From Saccharopolyspora shandongensis (GTDB lineage: Bacteria > Actinomycetota > Actinomycetes > Mycobacteriales > Pseudonocardiaceae): a stretch of 64,000 nucleotides of DNA. The stretch covers positions 1 through 64,000 of the forward strand of contig NZ_FNOK01000033.1 in the NCBI RefSeq assembly GCF_900106995.1, given 5' to 3'. The notes under the pieces are model-generated. The model did not search any database. It worked only from the letters and a program-made list of their open reading frames with translations, and was not told the origin of the DNA. Position numbers and translations under genes: made by a program. This document shows, piece by piece, positions 1 to 8,562 of this stretch. Every line of letters begins with the position of its first letter. The first letter of the stretch is position 1.

Positions 1-269
1 AGCTGCTCATTGGACAGCCTGGGCATCCGCCCGGCACGACCGGCGCCCTCCAGCGCCTCGTGGCCACCTGTCAACCACGCCCGGTGCCACTTCGATGCGG
101 TCTGCTGTGATACCCCCAACGCCGAGGCCACATCGACCTGCCGCTCGCCCCGCTCGAACATCTCCGCCGCCCGCCTCCGCCGCTCACGCAGCGCCTCGAA
201 ATCCCGCCTAGCGGCGCCAGATTTGTTCTCACGGGACTGCTTACCCGTCGATCGTGAAGACCTCGCCAC
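1..269 (-). CDS. IS630-family transposase, N-terminal part, cut by window edge
   Basis: The reverse strand is open from a GTG at 269 to the window edge (89 codons). The protein begins ARSSRSTGKQSREN, then a basic helix and a helix-turn-helix, ERGERQVDVASALGVSQQT followed by SKWHRAWLTGG, ending in GAGRAGRMPRLSNEQL. This order (basic N-terminus, HTH, Gly-Ala-Gly-Arg-Ala-Gly hinge) is the usual start of IS630-type transposases. The catalytic DDE part would lie left of the window, so whether the gene is intact cannot be judged. Upstream of 269 there is no strong ribosome site, so the start is tentative. Confidence 0.65.
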   Translation of the reverse strand, partial: MARSSRSTGKQSRENKSGAARRDFEALRERRRRAAEMFERGERQVDVASALGVSQQTASKWHRAWLTGGHEALEGAGRAGRMPRLSNEQ

Positions 270-733
270 GCCACAATCATCCCACCGGGCAACACAAACC
301 AAGCACAACGACACACCCTATAACCAAAAGATCATTAAGTGATCTTGCGTCCAAGAGTACGAGCCGGGCTCGACGACAGCGAGTTGGATGGGCACACCGA
401 CCACGAGGACTACGAACGCCGTGATGCCGAGCACGATGAGGCATTCGCCGAGGCAGTCCGTGCCGAAGCCACGGCCCAACGCGACCGACCACTGTAGCAC
501 ACACGCTGACCTGACGTTGCGGTCAGCGGCAGCTGGTCCCCTTGTGCTCTTCCCGGTGAGAACAGTTGTCACGTAGAGATCAGCGAAAGCTACGGCTTGG
601 GCAGGAATCGCAGCGCGAGCACCGCTGCCACGCAGATGGCGGCTGAGCATGTCATTGCGGCATCACTCACCGCTTCGGCGAATGCCCCTAACGCCTGCTG
701 GAGTACTCGGTTGCCGGCGGCTGGAAGGTGGCT
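270..733. other. Intergenic stretch, no gene assigned
   Basis: No reading frame here has convincing family features. A short forward frame near 350-497 reads like the acidic end of a protein (DDSELDGHTDHEDYERRD) and stops at about 497. It may be a gene remnant left by the neighbouring insertion sequence. Nothing else was seen. Confidence 0.4.
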
Positions 734-1123
734 CTACTGGCCCGAAGTCCAGCTCGGCTGGCGGGCCAGATCGCGAGCGCCACCAGCTGCATGCGCGTGG
801 GATCCGGCGGGGTTCTTGTGTGCTCGTGGGCAGGGGTCGGTGAGGACGGTCCACCAGGTTTTGGTGATGTCGATGCACACCGGACCTGCCTGCAGGTGAT
901 GTTCGAGGTCCTGGACGACCGGGGTGGCCAGCCAGTCCGGCAGGGCCACGGCGTCGACTGCTTCGCCGGTGCGCAGGGTCAAGCGGCGGTGTACTGCATC
1001 GAAAGTCACCGACCAGCCCAACTTCAGCCGGTACCAGTCCGCGGCGGCGACCAGATCAAGCCGCCGGGCGTCGGCGGCTTCCCTCGGTGGCATACCGAGG
1101 ATCCTTCTGTGCTGGGGTGGCAT
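734..1123 (-). CDS. Small actinomycete protein of unknown function
   Basis: This 129-residue protein has a core of the type AADWYRLKLGWSVTFD, then RRLTLRTGEAVDAVALP and ending TKTWWTVLTDP. That layout is common in small uncharacterised proteins of Pseudonocardiaceae and Streptomyces next to XRE/DUF397 genes. No catalytic motif is visible. ATG 1123 has GGGAAG six bases upstream. It overlaps the end of the upstream gene (1056-1514), which suggests coupled expression. The last 20 or so residues are of low complexity and may not be conserved. Function is unknown. Confidence 0.6.
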   Translation of the reverse strand: MPPQHRRILGMPPREAADARRLDLVAAADWYRLKLGWSVTFDAVHRRLTLRTGEAVDAVALPDWLATPVVQDLEHHLQAGPVCIDITKTWWTVLTDPCPRAHKNPAGSHAHAAGGARDLARQPSWTSGQ

Positions 1124-1514
1124 GGTGGTCTTCCCGTTCCTTGTTTGACGATGGCCACTTCGCGGAGTTCGTGGGTACGGATTGGTGGTCCACGCCGAAC
1201 TCGAAAAACACCCCGAAAAGCGGTGTTCCGGTCCGGCGATGGCGGGATCGGGCTCCTGGTGCCGCCAGCGGAGCGTGTGTCGAGATGGCTTCGCGTACGG
1301 CGGCCCGCAGCCGCCCAGCTTCCATCGGCGTCAATGTGATCGGCCCGGGCCGGCTCGCCGTCAGCGTCACCCCGGTCGGCGCCAACCCCACGTACAGCCG
1401 AGCCCTTCTTTCCCGTACGTCGTGGCAGGAGATCGTCCATGTGTAGCGGTCGTGCGGACGCCCAAGGCGGAAGAGGACTGCCAGCACTGAAAGTCCGCGG
1501 CTTCGGCACCACAT
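1056..1514 (-). CDS. Hypothetical protein, paired with the gene at 734
   Basis: The 152-residue product has a conserved-looking centre: YTWTISCHD, then RRARLYVGLAPTGVTLTASR and LTPMEAGRLRAAVREAI. The phrase 'leucine-threonine-proline, then a helix ending in AVREAI' recurs in small actinomycete proteins encoded beside the 734-type gene. ATG 1514 is preceded by GAGGAG at eight bases. The C-terminus overlaps the next gene by 68 bases, which is long, so the real stop could differ if there is an undetected frameshift. No function is assignable. Confidence 0.5.
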   Translation of the reverse strand: MWCRSRGLSVLAVLFRLGRPHDRYTWTISCHDVRERRARLYVGLAPTGVTLTASRPGPITLTPMEAGRLRAAVREAISTHAPLAAPGARSRHRRTGTPLFGVFFEFGVDHQSVPTNSAKWPSSNKEREDHHATPAQKDPRYATEGSRRRPAA

Positions 1515-1601
1515 CGACCTCACTCCTCTGCTGGGAACCTGGTGGGCCACTTGCGTCGGAAGTTCACCGCGCTCGGCCCTGAATTTTGACAGGACCTGTC
1601 A

Positions 1602-1760
1602 TCAGGGGCCGAGAGCAGGCGACAACCCAGGGCGCACACCGGCGGGTGGGCGTCGCAGGTCGGTCCGCGAGGCGAGCTCGGCGGGATCTGGTCGGCCTGT
1701 GATCGTGAGGTAGCCGACGCACTGCTCGCACCGGGGTAGTGGGCTTTTGGGTGGCTTCAT
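1602..1760 (-). CDS. Small hypothetical protein with a CxxC pair
   Basis: A 52-residue frame starts at ATG 1760, whose ATGA overlaps the stop of the upstream gene at 1757. That overlap is the main evidence that it is real. The peptide starts MKPPKSPLPRCEQCVGYLTITG, so it carries one CxxC, possibly half of a metal site. It shows no recognisable domain. Confidence 0.45.
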   Translation of the reverse strand: MKPPKSPLPRCEQCVGYLTITGRPDPAELASRTDLRRPPAGVRPGLSPALGP

Positions 1761-1957
1761 CGCGCACGGTGGCTGGATCCAGCCCGGCACCTCGCCACGG
1801 GAATCCACTCGCCGGGCTGTACTTCGGTCATCCGCGCGTATCCGTCGTCGACGCCGGGGATGTGCACGGTGGTTCCAGCAATGTTCGGCCACCAGTTGAA
1901 CAGCACGTCCGCCGCCAGCTGTTCCAGGAACTCCTGGGAGAGGTGAACGGAAATCAC
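1757..1957 (-). CDS. Small hypothetical protein, 66 aa
   Basis: The product reads MISVHLSQEFLEQLAADV then LFNWWPNIAGTTVHIPGVDDG, with a plausible helix followed by a beta-rich part. GTG 1957 has a strong AAGGAG six bases upstream, which decides the start over a longer frame beginning at 1993. It is translationally coupled to the 52-residue gene downstream through an ATGA overlap. No family is recognised. Confidence 0.55.
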   Translation of the reverse strand: MISVHLSQEFLEQLAADVLFNWWPNIAGTTVHIPGVDDGYARMTEVQPGEWIPVARCRAGSSHRAR

Positions 1958-2100
1958 TGCGTGCTCCTTGGGAAAGGGTCCGGCCGGCGACACGTCATCG
2001 TGGTCATGGCTGTTCGGGGGTACAGCCCGGCGACGTGTCGCCAGCCGGCGGCTCGGCTCCCGGGCCGGGGGAGTGCTGGGAGCTGAGCCAGATCATGGGG

Positions 2101-2409
2101 TTAGCGCAGGGCGTGACGCGGTGCGTCGGTCTCGTCGAACAGGGCTCGCCGTACCGAGAGGTAGGGCTTGCACGGGGTTTTCGGTCGCCGCCACGGTTTC
2201 TGCCATCGCCACAAGCTTCGAGAACATGCTGGGCACTCACCGATCTCGTTCGGCTCGTGTTCGGCCATCAGGGTCCGCACGGCGTCGATGAGGTGCGGCA
2301 CCTCCGAACGAGCAACCGCGGTCACCGCCCGGTCATCACCATCGCTCACCACTCGCGCCACGTCGTCCAGACGTTGCCGCACCGATGTGTAGAGCTCCCT
2401 CAGAAACAC
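2101..2409 (-). CDS. Hypothetical protein with a zinc-knuckle-like C-terminus
   Basis: This 102-residue protein has an N-terminal helical part (LRELYTSVRQRLDDVARV) and a second half HEPNEIGECPACSRSLWRWQKP followed by a Cys at the KTPCKPYLSVRRAL segment. Such 'CPxC' small proteins are common beside XRE/DUF397 regulators in actinomycetes. I infer a metal-binding knuckle. GTG 2409 overlaps the stop of the upstream gene at 2400 by ten bases. Role unknown. Confidence 0.55.
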   Translation of the reverse strand: MFLRELYTSVRQRLDDVARVVSDGDDRAVTAVARSEVPHLIDAVRTLMAEHEPNEIGECPACSRSLWRWQKPWRRPKTPCKPYLSVRRALFDETDAPRHALR

Positions 2410-2660
2410 GTGCCACCCACCACGATCGTTCGAGGCGTGGGGTCGTAGTTCGCGTGTGACTCCCAGATCGCCTCCCGGGCCGCAGCGAGCAAGTCGCGAA
2501 GCTGCTCGGCGTTCACCTCGAACCACTCACCAGGCGGCGACTGCACACCCACGCGGCCATGGGTGAGAGGGAGAACCCGTAGGCCCCGGTTGCGGCCCAT
2601 TACGTCGGTGCACCCGACCTCGTGCCCTTGGTTGTTGAAGATATTATCCTCTGTGGACAT
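2400..2660 (-). CDS. Hypothetical protein, 86 aa, first gene of a leftward pair
   Basis: The product starts MSTEDNIFNNQGHEVGCTD and contains EWFEVNAEQLRDLLAAAREAI, a short beta segment followed by a helix like that in the 1056-1514 protein (EAGRLRAAVREAI). I therefore suspect the two are distant relatives. It heads a leftward pair with the overlapping CPxC protein gene and is divergent from the XRE regulator at 3050. No function is assignable. Confidence 0.55.
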   Translation of the reverse strand: MSTEDNIFNNQGHEVGCTDVMGRNRGLRVLPLTHGRVGVQSPPGEWFEVNAEQLRDLLAAAREAIWESHANYDPTPRTIVVGGTCF

Positions 2661-3049
2661 TCGTCGCCTCCATTCCAGCGAAAGCCAGAGCCCGTTAACT
2701 CGTCTTGAAGAGGCCCCGGTTGACTGCACTTCGTCCGACGCGGTGCGATTGCCGAGGCCACAGTGGAGCGGTCCAGTTGGCGGTGCCGCACGGTGAACGC
2801 CATCGCCTCTGGGGGAGGGGCGCTAGCGAGGTGTCCGCTGGTGACCGGTAGCGGTGGACAGGCGTCTTCCCGTCAAGTCGACCGCGGAGTCCGGGCTCGA
2901 AGGCCTCCAGATAAACTGGATGTACATCTTGTACTCCCTTGTTCGTGCTGTGCCGATGTAAACGACAATAAAACTGTAAGTACAGTCTGTAAATACAACT
3001 TTCTGGTGACGTCGTACCACTGCTCAGTGTCGATACGGAAAGGACCGGG
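2661..3049. promoter_or_regulatory. Divergent intergenic region upstream of the XRE regulator
   Basis: This 389-base gap separates the leftward small-gene pair from the rightward XRE gene and must hold promoters for both. The part at about 2925-3010 is clearly richer in A and T than its surroundings, as expected for a promoter region. A ribosome site GGAAAGGA lies just before 3050. I could not fix a -35/-10 pair with confidence. Confidence 0.4.
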
Positions 3050-3943
3050 ATGTCAACATCATCCGCGGCGATCACGATGCAGCAGCGCCAGCTTGGCAAC
3101 GAGCTTCGAAAGCTCCGCGATGCCGCCGGCCTGACGCAGGAGGAGGCAGCTCAGCACCTCGGGAAGGCGCACAACAAGATCAGCCGTGTGGAGAACGGCA
3201 AGGTCAGCATCGCCAAGGTGGAGCTGGAAGCGCTCCTTTCGCTCTACCAGGCTTCGGAGAAGGACAAGGTTTGGTGTCGCGAGTTGGCCAAAGGCGCTCG
3301 GCGCCACCGCGGTCGACCACGCGACGAGGCGGCGCTCTATCTGGGACCGAAGTGGTTCCGCGCGTTCCGAGACTTTGAGCAGAGCGCGACCCAGGTGATG
3401 ATGGTGGCCTCCGAGGTAACCCCAGGGATCTTGCAGACTGAGGACTACATCCGTGCGATGTTCGCTGGCCGGGGCAACGACCCCAACGGAAAGGCCGTCG
3501 AAGACACCGTTCGTATCCGCCAGGAACGCCGGGCGATCCTTACCCGCGAGAGCGCCCCGCACTTTTCATTTGTGCTCAGCGAATCCACGCTGCGCCGCCA
3601 GATCGGCGATCCCACGGTCATGCGCGAGCAGCTGGCCTACCTGGCGGAGGTTGCGCTCCTGCCCAACGTCACCCTCCAAGTCATCCCGTTTAGCACCCGG
3701 TCCTACGTCGACGTCGGCTACGACTTCGTCATCTTCCGCTTCGACCAGGACACCAGCACCGACATCGTCTACATCGAGATCTACGGCGACGCGATCTACA
3801 TCGACAAGCCGCCCGAGGCCGTACGCCGCTACACCGACTTGCTCAGTCAGCTCTACGGCATCGCCTTGGGGCCGGTCGAATCGCGTAACTTCGTGCTCGA
3901 AGTGGCCGACCAGCTCGCTGGAAGCAACGTAGGGAAGGACTGA
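3050..3943 (+). CDS. XRE-family regulator with DUF5753 C-terminal domain
   Basis: The 297-residue protein begins with a helix-turn-helix (residues about 10-70; LGNELRKLRDAAGLTQEEAA, then HNKISRVENGKVSIAKVELE). It continues into the DUF5753 domain (VMMVASEVTPGILQTEDYIR, HFSFVLSESTLRRQIGDP, LPNVTLQVIPFSTRSYVDV). This is the very common actinomycete regulator class encoded with a small DUF397 protein, and that partner follows six bases downstream. These pairs act as DNA-binding regulators, with some influencing development. The target is not shown here. The ATG has GGAAAGGA six bases upstream. Length is normal for the family. Confidence 0.92.
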   Translation: MSTSSAAITMQQRQLGNELRKLRDAAGLTQEEAAQHLGKAHNKISRVENGKVSIAKVELEALLSLYQASEKDKVWCRELAKGARRHRGRPRDEAALYLGPKWFRAFRDFEQSATQVMMVASEVTPGILQTEDYIRAMFAGRGNDPNGKAVEDTVRIRQERRAILTRESAPHFSFVLSESTLRRQIGDPTVMREQLAYLAEVALLPNVTLQVIPFSTRSYVDVGYDFVIFRFDQDTSTDIVYIEIYGDAIYIDKPPEAVRRYTDLLSQLYGIALGPVESRNFVLEVADQLAGSNVGKD

Positions 3944-3948
3944 GCCGC

Positions 3949-4170
3949 ATGGCCAGCACAGATACCGATTGGACCCAGGTCGAGTTCACCAAGTCGTCCT
4001 ACAGCGGTACTGACCAGGGCAACTGCGTCGAGCTCGCTGCCTTAGCCGGGATCGTTGGCCTCCGTGATTCGAAGCTGGGCACAGCCAGCCCTGTTCTCGA
4101 GTTCACCGAGCGCCAGTTCCACGGTTTCCTGGCAGGTGTGAAGGCCGAGGCGTTCGACGGGCGCCGGTAG
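3949..4170 (+). CDS. DUF397-domain protein
   Basis: This 73-residue protein reads WTQVEFTKSSYSGTDQGNCV, then VGLRDSKLGTASPVLEFT. This is the DUF397 pattern: W..S..S...G.CVE, the 'RDSK' turn and a final F. It sits directly after its XRE partner, with AAGGA just upstream. DUF397 proteins are thought to work with the adjacent XRE protein; some pairs act toxin-antitoxin-like. I infer joint regulation by co-transcription. Confidence 0.92.
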   Translation: MASTDTDWTQVEFTKSSYSGTDQGNCVELAALAGIVGLRDSKLGTASPVLEFTERQFHGFLAGVKAEAFDGRR

Positions 4171-4333
4171 GACGCCCCACCTCGCAGGCGTGCCCTACGC
4201 AGGCGCAACTCATCGCGCCTGCGTCGGGCGGCTGCCTGTCGGCTGGACCGGGGCGATCCGCTCGGAATGGGTGCTTGATCAGAAGGCTGTCCAGCTTCCT
4301 TCGTCTCGGCGATTTTTGATCCTGACTTCGCGT

Positions 4334-5215
4334 TCATGGGACGGGGTGCCACCCTGGCCAGGGTCGGCTTCCGTGTTCGCCGCGTAGGCAGGCGAGGCGG
4401 TGGGCCAACTGGGGTTGGATCGCGGGGTTTGTGCTGGCGATCTGTGCTGCCATAGTGGTCATCCGCAGCTCGCGGATGTCTCGTAGGACCTCGAAGCCGT
4501 CCCACTTTGTGACGTCGTAGCCGTAGATCTTGCAGTAGGCAAGCCATGCTTCAGAGTCGATCATTTGCGTTGTGACGTACCCGACCGCGGTCGACACGAG
4601 GTCCCACTCAGGAGGCCCGAACGAGCAGCGTTCGAAGTCATGGAGAACGGGGCCGGCCGCTGTCAACGCGACGTTTCCCCGCCATGCGTCCCCGTGGACG
4701 ACACGTCGGGTCATACCTTCCGGCAGGTCAGCGTAAGCGCTTTCAAGCTCAGACAGCCGTTGGCTCATCCACGCACGATCACCCGAGGACAACGCGCGCG
4801 CGTTGTCGATCCGATCCGCCAGACGAACGAACGGAGCCAGTTCGGGAAGGCTGAACCCGGGAGTCGGAAGGCTGTGAAAGTCGCGTAGCACAGTAGCGAC
4901 GTCGGAGGTCGTTCCTTGGCTGTGTGGTGGCAACTCATGCCAGAACGTGACCGCGCGACCGAAGGCGGCGACAGGCTGTTCGACGTCGCGAAGAGGGCGG
5001 ACGGCAGCCACGCCGTTATCCTCCAGCCAGGTGGCGACTTTGATTTCCTTTGCCGCCGCCGCGTCTTGGCCTGATCGTGCGATGCGTGCGACTACGCCGT
5101 TGGGAAGACGGAAGAGAGCGTTCTCGCCGAGCCGGATCACCTCGGCGCCGGCGGCCCGCAGGCCGACCCGGGTGCTTGCTGCGTTGAGCACTGCTGCAAG
5201 AGACAAGTCGTTCAT
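4334..5215 (-). CDS. Phosphotransferase family protein (APH/choline kinase fold)
   Basis: The 293-residue protein has the kinase-like fold of aminoglycoside phosphotransferases. The N-lobe is LGENALFRLPNGVVARIAR with the ATP-binding Arg/Lys region. The catalytic loop is VVHGDAWRGN (H-G-D-x-x-x-x-N) and the metal-binding segment is LHDFERCSFGPPEWDL. The substrate is not predictable, and many such actinomycete proteins do not confer aminoglycoside resistance. Its ATG at 5215 overlaps the stop of the upstream regulator gene (ATGA), so the two are one operon and the regulator may respond to the same signal. Confidence 0.85.
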   Translation of the reverse strand: MNDLSLAAVLNAASTRVGLRAAGAEVIRLGENALFRLPNGVVARIARSGQDAAAAKEIKVATWLEDNGVAAVRPLRDVEQPVAAFGRAVTFWHELPPHSQGTTSDVATVLRDFHSLPTPGFSLPELAPFVRLADRIDNARALSSGDRAWMSQRLSELESAYADLPEGMTRRVVHGDAWRGNVALTAAGPVLHDFERCSFGPPEWDLVSTAVGYVTTQMIDSEAWLAYCKIYGYDVTKWDGFEVLRDIRELRMTTMAAQIASTNPAIQPQLAHRLACLRGEHGSRPWPGWHPVP

Positions 5216-6537
5216 GTCGTCGCCACTGCGGAACCGATCCGGCTGCAAAGCTCGGCGACCTCGTCGAGGCGCACATGGGGCTTGCCCGCCCGGCGAAGTT
5301 CCCTGAGATCGTCAGCTGCTCGCCGTGACTTGATCGGCCCCGCCTCCTGAAGCGCTTGGGTGCCTAGTTGAGCGGCCTCGGTTGGGTCGCCGGCGACCAT
5401 CGTCAGAGATGCGAGCTTTGTCTGACTGATCACACGTGATCGAGCGTGGGCGTCGGCGTGTGCAGCCACAGACGCCGCGAGACGGCTTCGAGCCTCCGTG
5501 ATGAACTGTCCACGCACCCCGAGTTCCCACAACGCATGTCCTGTGTCGCCAGCATGCTGGGCAGCGTCGTAGTACATCATCCATGGTGGGTTCTCTGCTG
5601 GATTCGCGTTGCTGAATGAGTCATCGGCGAGCCCGACCGCGGTCAGGGTGTCCTGGGTCCGACCGAGCTTTCCGAGAGCACGGGCTCGGGCGGTGTGCAG
5701 CATGGCGCGTTCAGTGGGTACGAGCCGGTCGGCTCGAACGAGCGCCAGTTCGGTGTAGGTCAATCCTGCGTCAGGGTCTCCACACCAAATCGCCTGCCGT
5801 GCCATCGAGGACAGGACTTTGGCACGCAGGTGCCAGTCTCCGGCCTCCTCGGCGCACGCCAGAGCAAAGCGGAACATACGGTGGGCGTCGTCATGGGCGT
5901 AGGCGTCAAACGCCATAAAACCTGTGACGTGAGCTAGATATCCAACCGCCGAGAACAAGTCATTCCGAACTGCTGGAGCGCACCGTCCGTTGAGAAGCTC
6001 CGCGGAATAACGCAATTGCGAGGCTACTGCTTCCCGGACCAAGCCACCCCCGTAGCGAGCATCCCAGCCGCCGAAGGCTTGGGCGGCGGCACGAACGTCT
6101 GCCACCTCGGACGCGCCAACGACGGATGGAACTGGAGTCGGCTCGCTAGGGGCGAGCATGTCGAGGATCGAAGGGCCGACTAAGGCGGCAGTGCTGACGC
6201 CGACGGCCGCACGCAAGAATTCCTGACGGTCCACGTCAGCCACCGTAGAACGGCTGCGTCGAGGACGTCGAAACCCCAACTCCCGATCGGTACGGACTCC
6301 GAGTACTGCGCGTAGTCCTGCGCGCCGGTCGGCGTCTTGTGGCCATCGGATCTTTCCCTGTTCAAGTTTGCCGATGTAGTTCGCGTTCAGCGCGGTCACG
6401 CGAGGTGGGTTTGTGTGCTCGTAGACCCACGTGTTGACCAGGTCGGCAAGCTCTTCGCGCGAAAGCGCTTCGCCCGTTGCATTCGGTGACGCGGAGCGCT
6501 CACGGGCGCGGCGAAGTAGATCGTTGGGCTCAGACAC
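5212..6537 (-). CDS. XRE-type regulator with TPR-like C-terminal half
   Basis: The 441-residue protein has an N-terminal helix-turn-helix (residues about 20-80, including ALNANYIGKLEQGKIRWPQD). A linker follows, and then a long helical domain whose repeats resemble tetratricopeptides (ACAEEAGDWHLRAKVLSSMA, YTELALVRADRLVPTERAML). Such proteins are common in actinomycetes in front of phosphotransferase or nucleotide-sugar genes. GTG 6537 is supported by AAGGAG eight bases upstream. The stop overlaps the start of the phosphotransferase gene. A short hydrophobic patch near residue 120 (AAVGVSTAALVGPSIL) resembles a Tat-like remnant but is probably internal. Confidence 0.85.
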   Translation of the reverse strand: MSEPNDLLRRARERSASPNATGEALSREELADLVNTWVYEHTNPPRVTALNANYIGKLEQGKIRWPQDADRRAGLRAVLGVRTDRELGFRRPRRSRSTVADVDRQEFLRAAVGVSTAALVGPSILDMLAPSEPTPVPSVVGASEVADVRAAAQAFGGWDARYGGGLVREAVASQLRYSAELLNGRCAPAVRNDLFSAVGYLAHVTGFMAFDAYAHDDAHRMFRFALACAEEAGDWHLRAKVLSSMARQAIWCGDPDAGLTYTELALVRADRLVPTERAMLHTARARALGKLGRTQDTLTAVGLADDSFSNANPAENPPWMMYYDAAQHAGDTGHALWELGVRGQFITEARSRLAASVAAHADAHARSRVISQTKLASLTMVAGDPTEAAQLGTQALQEAGPIKSRRAADDLRELRRAGKPHVRLDEVAELCSRIGSAVATT

Positions 6538-6790
6538 GGTTGTTCTCCTTGAAGGGCGGAGCGTGCCCATGTTTGCACAATGAGTAACCGGCGTCACGTT
6601 TGAAGCTCCCAGCTATCCTCCCGCAAACATCCCCTTGACAACCCAGTTATGCACCGTTCCGGTGCCTCCACATCACCGGCAGAGTCGGCTTCATGTCGGG
6701 ACGTCGGACAGCAGAGACGGAGGCTGCACAGGTGCTATGGGCGCGCAGTGAGCCGGCGAAAGCGATTGCGGCAGGGGAGGCATCAGTTCG

Positions 6791-7198
6791 ATGACCAATC
6801 CGGCGAACACCTTCCTCGAGCTCGGCATGCTGCCTGCGTGGCTCGAACAGCACATCCAGGCGATCGAGGACACATGTCGAGCTGGATACAGGTTTCTCTA
6901 CCTTCCGAACTTGGAGAACCTGACGATGTTGCAGGCATTCCACTCCGCGCATGGGGCCACTGACTGGTACTGCGCGGGCTCGGCGACGGAAGCGATCGGG
7001 TCTCGGTTCGTTCTCGACTTCGGTCGGCCGCGCCAGTTGTGGCAGGCGTGCGGTTCGGTCACTGACGTGATCGGCGAGCTGCTGCAACTGCCGCCGCACG
7101 GTTCCCCGGGCGCCCCGAGCCTCGCGCTTTCGGGACCCAGCGACCTGTGGGTGCCCCCGCTTGCGCGGTCGACGTTCGGCGGCATCGGCCTTTCCTGA
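6791..7198 (+). CDS. Hypothetical protein, 135 aa
   Basis: The product begins MTNPANTFLELGMLPAWLEQ and holds YRFLYLPNLENLTMLQAFHS. It looks like a small soluble alpha/beta protein with ordinary high-GC codon bias. GGGGAGG lies about eleven bases before ATG 6791. It stands alone, divergent from the regulator gene at 6537, with about 250 bases between them for both promoters. The opposite-strand frame at 6647-7099 was judged a shadow. Confidence 0.6.
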   Translation: MTNPANTFLELGMLPAWLEQHIQAIEDTCRAGYRFLYLPNLENLTMLQAFHSAHGATDWYCAGSATEAIGSRFVLDFGRPRQLWQACGSVTDVIGELLQLPPHGSPGAPSLALSGPSDLWVPPLARSTFGGIGLS

Positions 7199-7401
7199 CG
7201 CCGCTGCGCGGTGATTGCGTTCCTGTAGCTGGGTTTTCTAAGAGGGCTCGGCCGTTGGCGCCGACGGCTCGTGACTGTCGGATCGAGCAGCCTCCCCGCG
7301 CTTCTCAAGGGACTCCTTTGCGGACGGTGAGGTCCTAGAACCGGCTGGGAAGCCGGTGCCCCCGTCCGGTACCACCCGGCCGTTTTCAAGAGGAGGAAAG
7401 C

Positions 7402-7611
7402 ATGTTGGAAGAGTTGAGAGAAGTTTCCTGTCGCGATCGCGCCGGCCGGGATGGGGACGTCGTGGTCGGTCGCATGTCCTCGGCCGTGTGGCTGCGCGTG
7501 GCCGGCGAGGAGCGATTGCTGGACATCGGGCAGGCCGAGGAGTTGTACGTTGCCATCGGCATTCAGGTCGCAGCCCTGCAGACCGCGCGCCGTGAGGCGG
7601 TGCGGGCATGA
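7402..7611 (+). CDS. Hypothetical protein, 69 aa, first of a five-gene overlapping string
   Basis: The ATG at 7402 has a strong AGGAGG, so translation from here is well supported. The sequence MLEELREVSCRDRAGRDGDV then SSAVWLRVAGEERLLDIGQA suggests a small beta-rich domain. Its stop overlaps the ATG of the next gene. No family is recognised, and the interest lies in the chain of overlaps that leads to the RbpA-like gene. Confidence 0.6.
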   Translation: MLEELREVSCRDRAGRDGDVVVGRMSSAVWLRVAGEERLLDIGQAEELYVAIGIQVAALQTARREAVRA

Positions 7612-7727
7612 GCGATCTGACGTTCGCCTTTCTGCTCGTGGTGGTTCTCGCCGTCACGCTGGGAACGGGTTTGTGGTGGCTGCTCCTCGGCGGAGTGGAT
7701 TCGGAGCGGCCGGAGGGAAAAAAGTGA
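7608..7727 (+). CDS. Single-pass membrane microprotein, 39 aa
   Basis: ATG 7608 overlaps the previous stop (ATGA). The peptide MSDLTFAFLLVVVLAVTLG then TGLWWLLLGG is one clear transmembrane helix followed by a charged tail, SERPEGKK. Its stop overlaps the GTG of the next gene (GTGA). It is too short for most gene finders. I rely on the overlap chain and the hydrophobic profile. Confidence 0.6.
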   Translation: MSDLTFAFLLVVVLAVTLGTGLWWLLLGGVDSERPEGKK

Positions 7728-8233
7728 GCCACCCGCGTCTGCCGATCCGGTCATCCTCCACGGAACCGGCCGAGATCGACGACTTGACGTGGGTGGCGAG
7801 CCCAAGCGAGTCCGTGATCCACGCCCGCGGCCCCGGCGACGGTCTGCTGTGCGAGCACGAGGTTGTAGAGGAGCCGGAGACCTGTACCGGGTACCTCCCG
7901 GCGTCCCGCTGGCCTGGCTACCAGCCGCACCTCGCGTGCCTGGCCGCTGCTCCGCCATGGGTCACCGATCTCGTGGAACCACGCGCTGCACGTCCGTACG
8001 GAGAAGAGGAAACGGTCACGGGACGGCGCGCCATCGAGAGGGTGGCGACCCTGCAGATGCCGGGCCTCGCGAAGCGCATCAAGTCGTTCGAGCGCGCGAT
8101 GGCTGTGCCGCCGACCAGACCCGCCAACGAAAACGGCCCTGGCAGTTCCTACCTGCCAGGGACGCGAGCGGAGTCTAGCTGGACGCTAACTGGCGAGTCG
8201 ACCATGCCGGACGTGCTCGGGGAGGTCGCGTGA
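7724..8233 (+). CDS. Hypothetical protein, 169 aa
   Basis: Translation starts at GTG 7724 inside the stop of the microprotein gene. The product is rich in Pro, Glu and Ser. It contains two Cys-containing segments (GDGLLCEHEVVEEPETCTGY and HLACLAAAPP) that could bind metal, but no known domain is visible. Its stop overlaps the GTG of the RbpA-like gene. A longer in-frame extension to 7451 exists but would overlap two better-supported small genes, so I rejected it. Confidence 0.5.
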   Translation: MSHPRLPIRSSSTEPAEIDDLTWVASPSESVIHARGPGDGLLCEHEVVEEPETCTGYLPASRWPGYQPHLACLAAAPPWVTDLVEPRAARPYGEEETVTGRRAIERVATLQMPGLAKRIKSFERAMAVPPTRPANENGPGSSYLPGTRAESSWTLTGESTMPDVLGEVA

Positions 8234-8562
8234 ACCTGCGCGACCACGGCATCGAGCCCAGCCTCTCCAAGGCAAGCGATCAACGTGCAGCACCGCGCCG
8301 GGTGGTGCGCTACGCCTGCCCCAAGAACCACGAGTTCGAGATGCAGTTCTCCGGCGACGCTGAGGTACCTCCGGCCTGGGAATGCCGTATGCACGGCACC
8401 GAGTCGTTGTGCCTCGACGGCGGCGAACCGGAGCAGAGGATTGCTAAGCCGCCTCGTACCCACTGGGACATGCTGCTGGAGCGACGCACGCTCCCGCAGT
8501 TGGAGAACCTGCTCGCCGAGCGGCTGACACTGTTGTGGAAGCGGCGGGTGAATGCGCGTTGA
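8230..8562 (+). CDS. RbpA-like RNA polymerase-binding protein
   Basis: The 110-residue protein matches the layout of actinobacterial RbpA. It has a disordered N-terminus ending APRRVVRYACPKNHEFEMQF, then GDAEVPPAWECRMHG and a C-terminal helix region THWDMLLERRTLPQLENLLA. RbpA binds the RNA polymerase beta-prime/sigma interface and stimulates transcription with group I and II sigma factors. The housekeeping protein has a Cys/His zinc site. Here the second CxxC is replaced by CxxH (ECRMHG). This looks like an accessory paralogue rather than the chromosomal rbpA. It is coupled to its neighbours by GTGA and TTGA overlaps. Confidence 0.8.
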   Translation: MNLRDHGIEPSLSKASDQRAAPRRVVRYACPKNHEFEMQFSGDAEVPPAWECRMHGTESLCLDGGEPEQRIAKPPRTHWDMLLERRTLPQLENLLAERLTLLWKRRVNAR